From NCBI GenBank assembly GCA_947494445.1, contig CANLVD010000001.1, forward strand, positions 558,001-622,000: 64,000 nucleotides of DNA, given 5' to 3'. Both the position numbers and the translations under genes were made by a program. Positions 42,833 through 55,700 of the stretch are shown here, in pieces. How positions within the stretch are numbered: position 1 is the stretch's first letter; each line of letters starts with the position of its first letter. The notes below the pieces were generated by a model. That model did not search any database. It was not told where the DNA came from and saw only the letters and a program-made list of their open reading frames with translations. This DNA comes from an uncultured Paracoccaceae bacterium. GTDB lineage: Bacteria; Pseudomonadota; Alphaproteobacteria; Rhodobacterales; Rhodobacteraceae.

Positions 42833-43450
42833 ATGAAGACTTTGATTTCCGCCGCAGCAATTGCCATGACCATGTCCACGCCCGTCTTTGCGATGGGGCT
42901 GGACCTGACCGGATTGACCACGACGGGCACAGAATCCACAGGCTCTGGCGATTTCGCCTATGAGTTTGGTACACTTTTCTCGGACGGCTTTGGAGTGTTT
43001 CCGGCATTTGACGCCGGACCGTTGAGCGGTTTGGAAATGGATCTGTTCTTTGATCCGCTGGATCCGGGCTTTTCGACAGTTGTTGTCGACTTTCTGGGAA
43101 CGCCAACTGCGTATGACGTCGTGGATGTAGGGTATACCGCCGACACGCTTGAGTTGCGGCTTGAGCGGGATGACTTTGCGTCGATCGCACCGGAGATTTT
43201 CCCCGGCTCCGTTGGCGCATTGCTGAAAATCTCGAACATCGGTCTGGATTTCGCGGGTGCCGTCGATGTGCTGGGCCTGTTCCCGGCAGATGCTCTTGGC
43301 GGTGCTCTTGATGAGTACTATCAGGGCGCGACATTCTCGCTTCAGGGCTTGAAAAGCACGACCGTTGTGCCGCTCCCGATGTCAGCTTTGCTGTTGGGCA
43401 CCAGCCTTGCAGGAATTGGCTTGATGCGGCGGCGTAAAAAGAGCGCCTGA
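42833..43450 (+). CDS. Secreted VPLPA-CTERM protein
   Basis: This 205-residue protein starts with a Sec signal (MKTLISAAAIAMTMSTPVFA) and ends in VVPLPMSALLLGTSLAGIGL followed by MRRRKKSA. That is the VPLPA-CTERM type of PEP-CTERM-like tail: a Pro-rich motif, a hydrophobic helix and a basic end. Such tails direct proteins to an exosortase, which is not encoded here. The middle (about 25-175) is an unrecognised acidic, probably beta-rich domain. ATG 42833 with AGGGA upstream is chosen over a start at 42800. It sits between two giant genes on the same strand and has its own terminator. It may be an envelope partner of the giant proteins; this is inferred from position. Confidence 0.88.
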   Translation: MKTLISAAAIAMTMSTPVFAMGLDLTGLTTTGTESTGSGDFAYEFGTLFSDGFGVFPAFDAGPLSGLEMDLFFDPLDPGFSTVVVDFLGTPTAYDVVDVGYTADTLELRLERDDFASIAPEIFPGSVGALLKISNIGLDFAGAVDVLGLFPADALGGALDEYYQGATFSLQGLKSTTVVPLPMSALLLGTSLAGIGLMRRRKKSA

Positions 43451-43475
43451 GCTTTCTAACGTTTGATAATTTTTG

Positions 43476-43510
43476 AAACCCGCCGCGAAAAACGGCGGGT
43501 TTTGTCTTTT
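43476..43510 (+). terminator. Rho-independent terminator after the VPLPA-CTERM gene
   Basis: AAACCCGCCG (43476-43485) pairs with CGGCGGGTTT (43493-43502) around a seven-base loop, followed by TGTCTTTT. It stands 25 bases after the stop codon and makes giant gene 3 likely to have its own promoter. Confidence 0.9.
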
Positions 43511-43704
43511 TAAATCAAACGATTCGCCAGTTTGAAGCCCATTCAGCCGGTTATGATGCTGCTCTTGCTTGCAATAGTTAACGAGCGGTCCGGTTTTGAA
43601 GTGAAACCCGGGATTTTTGCCACAGTTCAGCCACATTTAGTTTAACGTAAGGTCAGCTTTGCGATAGTCTTTCCCCAGTAAATTTTTTAGCCTGGGGGCG
43701 CATT

Positions 43705-46700
43705 ATGGGTTGGATTTCTGACGCGGTAGGTTGGGTCGGAGACAACGTGGTTTCACCGATCGTTGAAGGTGTAGGAGAAGTTGTCGACACTGTCGGAGAT
43801 TTTGTAGACAGCGCGCTTGAGGCTGGCGGCAATTTCATCGAAGCCCTCGCCAGTACGAAATTCAAAGGCAGTGGCACGCTCAATGGGACGGGAGGAAATG
43901 ACTTACTCGTCGGCATTGAGTTCAAATCCATAGGAAAATTTCTGGAGTTATCCTTCGGGGCGCTCTTCTCGAAAGAATTTTGGTCCTCAGGCACCTTGCC
44001 GTCCAGTGTATCGGGATATGCGGGCAACAACTCCTCCGGCCTGACAATCAACGGTGGCGGTGGCAACGATACGATCTTTTCATTCGGCGGCTCAGTCACG
44101 CAGAACGGCGGAAGCGGCAATGACAATATGCTGGCGCTGGGTGGCATCACCACGATGCGGGGCGACGGCGGCAATGATTTCATGGTCGGTGCCAGCCTCA
44201 TCAAGAACACGATGGTCGGCGGATCGGGCAATGACACGATCATCGCGCTGGGTGCAACCAATGTAATTTACGGCAGTTCCGGCGATGATTTCATTTCAGT
44301 GGTGGGTGGTGCCAACTTTGTTGATGGTGGTTTCGACGATGATGTTATCCTGGCGTTGGGTCTTGGTGGAAACGACCTGCAAGGGCGAAATGGCCGGGAT
44401 TTTATCATTGCACTGGGTGGACTGAATTTTGTCCGCGGCAATGAGGACAACGACACACTGGCGGCTGCGGGTGGTGCCAACTTCATGTATGGCGGCACCG
44501 GGACCGATACGATCATCGCAATCGGCGGTGGAAACTGGATCTATGGCGATGCCGACAATGGCAACGCCTTCGGATCCGGTGCCGGAGAGAATGACGGCAG
44601 CGGTGCGGCCAAGGACATCATCGTGTCTTTTGGCGTAGGCAATTTCATCTGGTCCGAGGGTGGCAATGACATCGTCACGGCCTTTGGCGGTGGGACTTTT
44701 GTAGATAGCGGCAGCGGTGACGATGTGGTTGTGGCCATCGGCGGTGGCAATATCCTGTTTGGCGGCGCAAATGACGATGTGCTTGTGGCATCGGGAAGCA
44801 TCAACGCGGTTTCCGGTCAGGACGGTGATGATGTGATCGTGACACTGGGCACGCTGGACCTCGGGTTTGGCGGTGCTGGCGACGACATCATGATCTCAGT
44901 CGGGCCGACGATCATCGGTTTCCAACTGGGTGACACAGGTCAGGATATCATGGTCGCGGTCGGTGGCTCGCTGCGGATCATGTTTGGTGATGACCCCTTT
45001 GGCTTTGTGCCCGGTGGTGACGGCGATGATGACGCCAAGCGAGATGGTCTGATCGGATTTGCCGAGCAGACGCTTCTTGATTTCCAGTTCACTGATTTTG
45101 AGTTCGAAGACCTCAGCCTGCCAACCTTGCCCACATTCGATGATCTGGATGAAGGCGCACTTGATGTGCTGGAAAACTTCATTCTGGGCACCTGGGAAGG
45201 CATCAAGTCGATCGGAGGCAATCTGGCCCAGATCCCCAGTCTGTTCAACGGCGACACGTTGAGCCTTGACCGGCTGGAGACAGCTTTCACGGCCATCGAG
45301 CTTCCCGATTTCACCAAGCCGGATTTTGGCAGCATCACATTGGATGCACTGTCGCCTTTCAATATTGGCAGCCTGAGTTTCGATAGCCTCGATGCGTTCT
45401 CAACGCCCGCATCCCCGAACTACAATGCGCTGGATGTCGAGGCGCTGTCTGTTGACGGCATCGACGAGGACACTGATATCGCCTTTGGGTCGCAGTCGAT
45501 CTTCACGCCCGAAAGCGGCATTGGCGACATCGGACTGCCTGATTTCAACAGCATGTTGCCGAACCTGAGCAGTGGGTTCGATGCCTCGACTGTTGGCGGC
45601 GTAGCCAGCTATTTTTCAGGCGACGATACTGACACAAGCGGTCTGCCAAGCCTGAGCTTTGCAAATCTCTTGGACGTCGACAATTTCGGCCTGCCCGATG
45701 CGGGCGGTCTGCTGACGTCAATTGCGGGCGTGAACCTGCCCGATGGCAACACGCTGAGCGCGCTTGGCTCCACGCTGTCTGGTCTGTTCTCGGTCTCGTC
45801 GGATGCCGGTCTGATCCAGCCCGGTGAAGGGCGCGGCGACTTTGCGTTGCCCGATCTGAGCCTGCCGAACCTGTCGGTTCCAAGTTTTGATCTGTTCTCA
45901 CCTCAGGACGGTGACGACAGCGACATCATGGTGTCTGTCGCCGGTGCTTCCCTGATGTTCGGTCAGGAAGACGATGACATTCTGGTCGGTGCGGGGCTGA
46001 TGAACCTGCAGTTCGGCGGTGCGGGCTCCGACATTCTGGCGGCCATTGCCAAGGGCAATGTCATCTCCGGCGGGCAGGACGACGATATCGCGGTGGGCAT
46101 CGGTCTGCTCAACCTGATCTCGGGCGGAGAGGGCTCAGACATTCTGGGCGCTGCGGGTAAGTTCAACATCGTGGCCGGTGGCACCGATGGTGACATTCTG
46201 GTGGCCGGTGGACTGGCCAACCTGATGCTGGGCGGCTCGGGGTCCGACATCGTTGGTGGCGTTGGCAAACTGAACGTGATCGCCGCTGGCGCGGATGACG
46301 ACATTCTTGTGGGCGGTGGCAAGTTCAACGTCTCCATGGGCGGAGCGGGCGATGATCTGGCCTTCGGGCTTGGCTCGTTCAACCTGATGTTGGGCGGCGT
46401 TGGCAACGATTTCATGATCGGTGGTGGCAAGCTGAACGCGATGTTTGGCGGTGACGACAACGACATTATGCTGGGTGGCGGCAAGTTCAACATCATGGAT
46501 GGTGATCTTGGCGACGATCTGATGATCGGCGGCGGCAAGTTCAACCTTCTTTATGCACGTTCGGGCAATGACGCACTGATCGGGGGCGGGACGTTCAACA
46601 CCATGATTGCCGGGCAAGGCACTGATCTGGTTCTTGGTGGCGGCAAGTTCAATCTGTTCATGTCGGGCACCGAAGCTGACAGTGATGAGGAAGATCACGA

Positions 46701-49700
46701 CATCGTCTTCGTTGCGGGCAAATACAACACGTTCCTGGCCGGTGGCGGCGATGATCTGGCATTCGTGGGTGGCGAGTTGAACCATGTCTTCATGGGCACG
46801 GGACAGGACATTGTCATCGCGTTTGCATCAAAGCTGAACATGGTATTTGCCCAGGAAGAGGCTGATCTGGTCTTCGGCGCGGGCATTGGAAACCTCTATT
46901 CCGGCGGTACCGGAAATGACCTCATGTTCGGCTTTGGCCGTGATGAGCCAGAGGGTAACGGTGAAGGCGGAGGCGAGGGCGAAGGCGATGGTGGGGGCGG
47001 CTCAAGCAGCCCGAACATCGACATTCGCTCCGATGGCACGGTCGATCTGCGCGGCGACTGGGGTGACGATCTGCTGATTGGCGTCGGCGAGAACTTGATC
47101 ATGAAGGGCGGCGAAGGTCAGGATAAACTGCTCGCTGGCGGTGGATTGTCTTTCCTGTCGGGTCAGGAAGGTTATGACACGATCGTATCCCTCCTGGGGC
47201 TGAGCGCGCTCGACGGTGGTGACGGCAACGATATTCTCTATTCCAAGGGCACCTTGGCCAACATCGGCCTGCCGTCGATCACGCAGATCGCCTTTGACGG
47301 GGGCGATGTGCAGGGCGGCAAGGGGTCCGACCTGATCTGGGCAAATGGCACGGATATCGAAGTGTTCGGCGACACTGGTGTGTCGATCTTCAGCCCCGAG
47401 GAAGCCCCGGATGTCGAGGATAACCGCGACCGGTCCGATGGTGATGACTACATTATCATCTCGGGCGAAAACTCCGAGGCCTATGGTCAGGCAGGTGACG
47501 ACGCCATGATCCTGTTTGGGGTCAATCACCGGGCGCTTGGCGGTGAGGGTAACGATCTGATGATCGCCCTTGGCCGTGACACGGAGCTGATCGGCGGCGC
47601 GGGTGATGACGAGATCATCAACATGGGTGGCAGACTTGCCTGGTCGCAGGGTGGCGAAGGCGACGACATCGTGCTGGGCAAGGGCTATGCACTGTTTGAC
47701 TGGATGCTGGATCGCGGCGGCGACGTTGTCTCTGAGTTTGGTCAGAATATCCTGCTGTTCGCCGAAAACATTGGCGAGATCATCGGCAACACCTATGACG
47801 CGGTGACATCTTTCCGAGGGTTTGATGGGAGCGAGATCACCACCGATCATATCTATACCGGCCGTGATGGTTTGGGAGTGATCCCTGAAGACAACGTCCC
47901 TGACGAACAGGACATTCGCGATCAGGAGATTGCGACGACCACCAGCCATATCTTCACTTTGATCGATACATATGGCGTGGAAAATCTGGGTTCGGTTCTG
48001 TCCGAGATTGCGGATCCGTCAGTGCCTGCATTCGCTCCGAGTTATGACACGCTGGCAGGTGATGTCACGCAGGCCGGTGCCGCTCTGGCAAGCCCGTTTG
48101 CCTTGGGCGTCAACGCTTTGGCCTATCAGTTGGATCTGACTGTTGCCGACATGGTTGCTGCCTCTGCCTTCGCGCCGATTTTCCGCGGCGGGGATGACAA
48201 TGACACGTTGGGGGGGCGTCTTGGTCTGAGCTCTCTCTTGGGGGGTGCGGGAAATGACACCTACCTCAAGAGCGTCAGCGAGCGGATCACCATCATCAAT
48301 GAAGAGCTTCTGGGTGGTGATGACAGCCTGACCATTCAGGCCCGCGCAACGGATGTGTTTGCCTTTGGATTGGATGGGCTGCAACTGTCCAATCTGGTCT
48401 TCGAGATGGTTGATGGACAGAACGACGGTGGCAATGATGATCTGTTGATCAAGGTCCTGTCAGATGGCGGTGAAATCCGCTCGGTCACCATTCTGCTGGA
48501 CCACTATCAGGCAGAAGGCGCGATCGAGACGCTGGTTCTGAAAGACTGGCTGGGCAATGAGCAGAGCTTCGATCTGTCAACTCTTGCACCGGTTGATGTC
48601 ACACTGAACGCTTCTGTGGACGGCACGGTTCTGTCTGCTCTGGTGGATGCGGACGAGACCAATCTTGAGACTGAGCTGGCAACCCAGCAGGTCTATAACG
48701 AACTGTTTTTCTACGACAATTTCAACCTCGACGAGGGTGTGACCTCGGACGACGGCGAGGATATGAATGCGCTGGAAAGCATGCTGGATATGTATTTCCA
48801 GACCTTGGGATCCGTTTCAGGTTCCTCCACTGTCGGACAAGGGGAGACACTGGAGGATACGCTCAATGGCAGCGCATTCGACGGCGCGCCGGTTCTGGAA
48901 GTGGACACCAGTGGAGCTGAGGTCTTCTTTGACGAAGGCGCGCTTCTCAGGATCAAGCGCACAGACGATAACGGCCAGCCGCGCTATGAGAGCGAACTGA
49001 CCTCGAACGGCTCCTCTGAAGGGTTCAAGTCGCTGCACATCTTCCCCACGGCGGATGCGCCGTTCATGGCCGAAGCGCGCGACGATCTGACGATCCACCT
49101 CAGTGGCCCGGATGCGGCTCTAAGCTTGGCTGAACTGTCTGCAGAAATGGCTCGATATGACTTTGGTCTGGATCCTCTTGGCGCTGAGGATGGCACTTAT
49201 TTCGGTAAGCTGACGGTCCAGGTTGATAACGACACTGATCTGACGACGCCGCTTGAAATTTCGGGTGATCCGGCAAATGGGGACCCGGCCGCGTGGCTGA
49301 TTGATGCAGATGATCTTGCGGGCATGCGGGTCTCGGCCACGGATGCGGAAAAGCTTCTGATCAAGGGTGCTGTCGACTTTATCGTGACTGGCGAGACAAG
49401 GTTCACGGTGGATTCCAGCTTCTTTGAACTCGACGCGCAAACCGTCGAGGTGCGCGGGAATGTCGGGTTCTCTTTCCTGGGCGGTGGCGAGAACATATTC
49501 AACATTTACAGCGGTTCGGGCACGCTGGCGGGCGCTTTGGAGATGGACACGTTCAATGTCTATTTGGGTGATCCCGAACTGGGCATGTTTGAGTTGCAGG
49601 GAGAGACTGCCGGGGCCGGGGATCTGTATCGCTTTATCTCTGCGGATGCAGACGCCGCGCTGCCAGCAGAGTTGACCATCCGCAACAAGACGGGCGATGT

Positions 49701-52700
49701 CATAGATTTCAGCTTGTTGAGCGAAGATATTTTTGTGGTGCCGTTGTCCAACGGAATTCGTCTGAAAAACGCGGTTTCCGAGATGAATATCCGGCTGACC
49801 GATCTGACTGCATTGCCCGATGTGATCTGGACCGATGGAGTACAGCGCAGCCTGTTTTCGAGCGGGGATGACCAGACCGGAACAGGTGCGGATGAGGCGT
49901 TCTTCCTGCGGGCCACTGGCAGTCAGACGGGTTACAAGACGGTGGATGCAGGTGATGGGGATGATCTGATTTTCTCGGGTCGTCCGAACTCGGAGATCAA
50001 CCCGGGCCTGGGAGATGATTTTGTTCGGGTCAATGAAAGCCCGTTAGTAGGGACGCCTGTCATCAATTGGGAAGGTGGCAACGATCACTATGTGATGGCC
50101 TATCAAAACTCCGACAGCCTGATTGATTTCACACTGGGTACCTTTGCTGACTACGCAGTGGTGCCGGGTCTGAACGGTCTGACGGTCACTTACCTGCCCA
50201 CAGGCGAGATGACAGTGATTGAAGGAATGGTGACCGAGATCATCGCCGGTGACACCTCGCTCTTCCAGGCTGATATCGATGCGCTGGTGGCCCAGGTGGC
50301 GCGGATCACGGATGAAGATGTCGCGCTGACGCTCTTCACCGATACATCCGATCTGGACATCCCGGCAGAGGCTGAATTCGTCAATGTTCGCGTCACGGGT
50401 CTGGGCGGCAGCTTTGTGACGTCCGATGACAAGGTAATTGCGACAGGCGATATGCTGACCGTCGCTGAATATCTGTCGCTGAGCTACGTGCCGGCGCCTG
50501 ATTTCAACACGGTTCAGGACGGCCCCTTTGTACTTGAGGCCGAGTTCTTGAGCGCAACGGGCGGTCTGCTCAAAGCGCTCGACGTCAATCTGACGGTCAA
50601 CCCGGTTAGTGATCCGATCTTCTTCGGATTTGAAGGCGGTACAGATACATTGGTGCTCAACGAAGGTGAAGTGCCTGAAAACCTGCCATTCATCTTCTCT
50701 GATCCAGATGGTCTGTTCGGGATTGGACCGGCATTCCTGAATCTGGACTTCTTCATAGGTGCCAATACCAGTGCCTTGGCGTCAAACGTGTTCGGGGGAA
50801 CGGCACAAGAAATTCAGCAGCAACTGCTCGCCTCCGTGTTCTCTATCGATGAAAACGACAGTGGCTTGTTGCAATTCTCGCTCAACGGTCCGAACGGTGA
50901 ATACTTGCCCGTTGTGCTGGAGATTCAGGCCGTTGACGATCTTGAAGTCTTCGTAGATGCCCCCGCTGATCCGCTGGAACTGAGCGAAAATACATCAGGC
51001 GACCTGTACCCCGACATTCAGGTGCTTGATGTCGATGGAGATACCAATCTCTATGAGATCGTCATCACCTATGACCCCTCGCAAGGCTTCATTTTTGCAA
51101 GCTGGGACTTCTCTGACAGCGGCTGGTACCTGCATGAGGATGGCGCAACCCTTGAGGGTCAATACAACAGCAACACAGGGATCGAGACCAGAACCCTGAC
51201 CGGTACGCTGGATCAGATCAACTCCTCCATCGGTGAGATCCGGGTGTCCGGCAACAGCAACTTCGAAGGCACCACAGTCTTCAGCCATGAAATCTACAAG
51301 ATCGAGGCCGATGACAGCCGGACCCTGCAGGGCAGCTATGACCGCGAAGTGACCTTCACCAAAGGCATCAATCAGGTGATCGCTGAATCTGGCCGCACCC
51401 TTTACATGATGCTCGACAGTGGGCCGGTCGAAGTTGGTCTTGCCTCTCCCTTTGACGAGGATTTTGCGCTTGATATGCAGCCCGTCTTCCCGGTTCTGAT
51501 CAACCGCCTGCCTGAATGGGGACATCTTGAAAAAGCCGATGGCACAGTGATCGGATTGCTGGATGAAATCACCAGCGATGAACTGACGAGCTTGCTCTAT
51601 GTGCCTGATCCGCTTGGCCCGAATGAGGACCCGCGGGAGTGGAACTACGACACGTATTTCTCTTACCTTGTGTATAACCCCGCAGGCAATACGACCGTTC
51701 GTGAATACCGCGTGGGTATCTTAGCCTATGACGACAAGAACGAGGTTGATGACGGGCAGGGTGGTACGACGATCGAGGCTGTCGGCTTCACCATGTTCAA
51801 CAGGAATGGCCAGTTCGGGACTTCCAACTCAATCTTCTTCGGAGGCATCGGGGATGACACGTTTATCCCGAACCTTGGCGTTGACATGATGCTGGGCGGT
51901 CTGGGTGCCGATACGTTCGTGATTAATGAAGACGCAGGTGAGTTCAACGTCATTGGCGATTTTGAACTGGGTGTGGATAGTCTTGATTTCGGCGAACTGG
52001 TGGTTGTCGATATCTCGGAACTCGCCTTCTTCGACGACCCGGACGAAGGGTTGGTCGATACCACGATTGACACGGTTCTGACGCTGTCCAACGGCTCGTT
52101 CCTCGTGCTTGAGGATGTGACCGACTTCATCGAGAACCAGAATATTGCACCCAATGGCGTGCAAGACATGTTCGAAGTGGGTGAGTTCACCTATTTCATG
52201 GAGGCTGCGCCCAGCGTGGCAGGCAATGTGCTTGCCAATGATTTTGACGACAACGGGGACGCAATCACGATCGACCTCTCGTCGGTTGTCCATCCCCTTA
52301 ATGGCAGCCTTGAGATTGCCGAAGACGGCACATTCACCTACAGACCGGATCGCGATTTCTCGGGCACGGACATGTTTTCCTATCGTCCGACGGATGGCAC
52401 GGACATCGGGCGCGTAGTCGATGTGTTTATCACTGTGACAGACGATCCCAACAATGGCGACGCAACCTTTGACGAGTTGTCGACCGGTGATCTGGGCGGC
52501 GCACTGGCTGGCAATGACGGCTTTGACACGCTGATCGGTGGTTTGCTTGACGACATCCTTGTTGGTGGGGCCGAGGCCGATACCATCACGACCGGTGCAG
52601 GTTTTGATCAGATCCTTGGTACTCTGACCGAGCTGGATGGAGATCTGATCACGGATTTCACCGTGGCCGACGTGCTGGTGATCCAGGGCGCGCGCTTGCC

Positions 52701-55700
52701 CGTGCTTGACGTCAGTGCCGAAGGTGACAACACCGAACTGACTTTCACGCAGGATGGGGTGAGTGCCACGCTGACACTGGCGGGACTTTTCCCTGATGTG
52801 CAGTTTGTCCAAAGCCTGAATGCGGATGGCGATACTGAACTCAGGATCCTGCCGCTTGGCGTAACCGAAACCGTGCTGAGCGACAGCGGCGACCGGTTCG
52901 TGGCGCAGGCAACATCGGCGCTGACTATTTTTGCCGGTCTGGGCAATGATGCGGTGGCCGGTGGGTCCGAGGGCGACATTTTGATTGGCGGCGCCGGTGC
53001 AGACTTCCTGACCGGCGGCGATGGTGCTGATATTCTGATTGGTGGTGCTGGTCAGAACACGCTGGAAGGTGGCACCGGCCCGGATGTCTTTGTCATCGAC
53101 ATCTCTGATTTCAGCGATCTCACTGGCACCGGCTCTGCTTACGAATTGCAGACCATCACGGATTTCACTCCGGGTGAGGACATCATCGAATTGTCTGGCT
53201 TCGGAGACCTGTCTTTCGAGACATTCGAGATCGTGCAGTTCCTAGTTCAGGATCTGATCCGATTGACTGACAGCGGCTGGCTGTTGCTGGAGGGCGTTGA
53301 GACTTCCGAGCTGAGCGCGGCTGATTTCCGCTTTGTTGATGCAGGGCTTGCTTCTGCCGCCACAGCGACCGGCAATCTGCACATTCTGACCGAAGGGGCG
53401 GACACATTTGTTGTCTCGTCCGAAGGTGGAAGTCGGGTCGAGGGGCTGGCCGGAAATGATCTGGTCCTGGGTGGCAATGGTGCAGATGTCCTGCTCGGCG
53501 GTCTGGATGATGACACGATCCTTGGGCGTGATGGCGCGGATGAGATTGACGGCGGTCCGGGCAACAATACCCTGACCGGCGGCGCTGGCCCAGACGTCTT
53601 CGTGATCTCCGATCAGGGCGGCCTGCCCGGCAGGGACATCATCACAGATTTCGCCCTTGGCGTGGACAGTGTGCGCATTGACGGTGTTGCGGGCATCACC
53701 TCGATTGATGATCTGGTGCGTACCGATACGGCAGATGGCCTTGAGTTTGATCTGGGTGGCGGGCGGAGTTTCGTTCTTGCCGGTTACACAAGCACCGAGG
53801 AATTCTCTGAAACCGACATCGAAGTGATCCCGGGAGCCGCAGCCGCAGCTGCGGCCTCGGCAGCAGCACCGCTGGCGGCAGCACCAGCGGCGTTGAGCGC
53901 CACGGCAGCAGTCGACGATCCAGTCAGTTATGACGTCGCTGCCTGGTCTGTCGCTATCGGCGATTTTGAAGCTGCGCGCAATTTTGGTTTCAACCTCGTC
54001 AGTTTCGAGCTGGAACCGTCGATCACGATCACCATTACCGATGAGGATGGGATCATCGATCCGAACAACAGTGCAGAGACTTCTGTGAAGATTGGTGATG
54101 ACGATCAGGGTGCTTTGACCAACCTGTTCTACTACAGACTGAGCGAGCGCGACGAGAATGGCAACGCAACCGACCCGGTTTATGTGGCGGTTCTGGAGCG
54201 TGCCAATACGGCCGACTATTTGTTGATCCCGTTTGATCCCGATACCAACACAGCCTCAACCGAGCCGTTGCCTGAAGGGGTGGAACTGCGGTCCTTTAGC
54301 AGCTGGAACTCCAGCAATCCGGTCCGACTGGTCAGCGAAGTGATTGCCAATGGTGGAATTCTGTCGCGGGATGACACCTACACAGTCGACGTCAACGTGC
54401 CGACCCTTCTGGATGTTCTGGTCAATGACGAGGATGCCTCGGGTGATCCATTGCAGATCATCTCGGTTACGCAGCCTTCGGGCGGTACGGTTCAGATCGT
54501 CGGGGATCGTCTGGAATTCCTGCCCGATGAAGGCTTTGTCGGGTCTGTCAGCTTTGAATACACCATCGCCGATGGCACCGGTCTGGAAGACACCGGACTG
54601 GTCGAGATCACGGTCGCACCGCTGGACTTCAATCTGGTGGAGGGGTCGCTGGACAGCGAGTTCCTGATCGCAACGGCCAATCCAGACTATTTCATCGGAT
54701 CGGGTGGTGACGACACGATTGTATCCCAAGTTGCCTTCATGGATGGCGACATCTTCTCTGATTTCAATGCCGGTGATCAGATATTCTTTACTGATGATGG
54801 TGGTGTCGGTCCGATCACAATGACGACCACCGGGACCGAAACCATTGTGCAGGTCGGTGATGATGGCACAGGTGCGCCGATCAGCACCTTCACGCTTCTG
54901 GGCGATTTCAGCGAGGACATTTTCCGTCTTGCGGGCTCTTCAACTGGCGCATCGATCAGATTTGCCTCCGATGGCTCGCTGGTTCTGACTGATGCGGATG
55001 ATCGCTTTGTTACCACAGATATCGGCACAAACATCGTCTATGGCAGTGACGGCGGTGATGTGATCATCACCGGTGACGGGGTTGATGTCTTGTCCGGTGG
55101 CGATGGCGAGGATCTGTTGATTGCAGGCTCGGGCGCTGATTTCCTCTTTGGCGGCAAAGGTGCCGATATTCTGACCGGTGGTGCAGATGGCGACGGTTTC
55201 TACTTCGACATCTCGGATTTCGAGGCTGGTGGATTTGCGGCCAATTTCATCACCGATTTCGAAGTGGGCGTGGACACGGCAGAATTCGCAGGCTTTGGCA
55301 TCACTTCGTTTGACGAGGCGGTTTTCGTGCCGCTGGCCACAGGGGATGCGCTGCAACTGGGCACAGGTCAGTTCGTGGTCTTCGAGGGTCTAACAGCAGC
55401 TGACCTGAGCGCGGATGATTTCACTTTCACCGACGCCGGACGCTTCTATCAGTTGCAGACTGCCAGTACGGACATTGTTCTCACCGACAGTGATGATCGC
55501 CTGATCACCACGGACCCTCTTTCCAACGACATCTCGGGCGGGGTCGGCAATGACGTGCTTCTTGGTGCAGATGGTGCGGACCTTCTGAGGGGTGGCCCGG
55601 GTGAGGATCTTCTGGTCGGTGGTCAGGATGATGACATCCTGATCGGCGGTCAGGGTGCCGATCGTCTGACGGGCGGCACAGGTGCGGACGACTTTCTGTT

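Noticed and set aside
43643-43650. TAACGTAA shared upstream of giant genes 2 (37082-37089) and 3
   Set aside because: An eight-base match between two leaders of about 150 bases is expected by chance in roughly one case in three, and gene 1 lacks it.
46310-46670. Regularly spaced DNA repeats that could suggest a CRISPR array
   Set aside because: The repeats are in frame every 54 bases within a continuous coding sequence and encode the 18-residue motif; there are no unrelated spacers and no cas genes.
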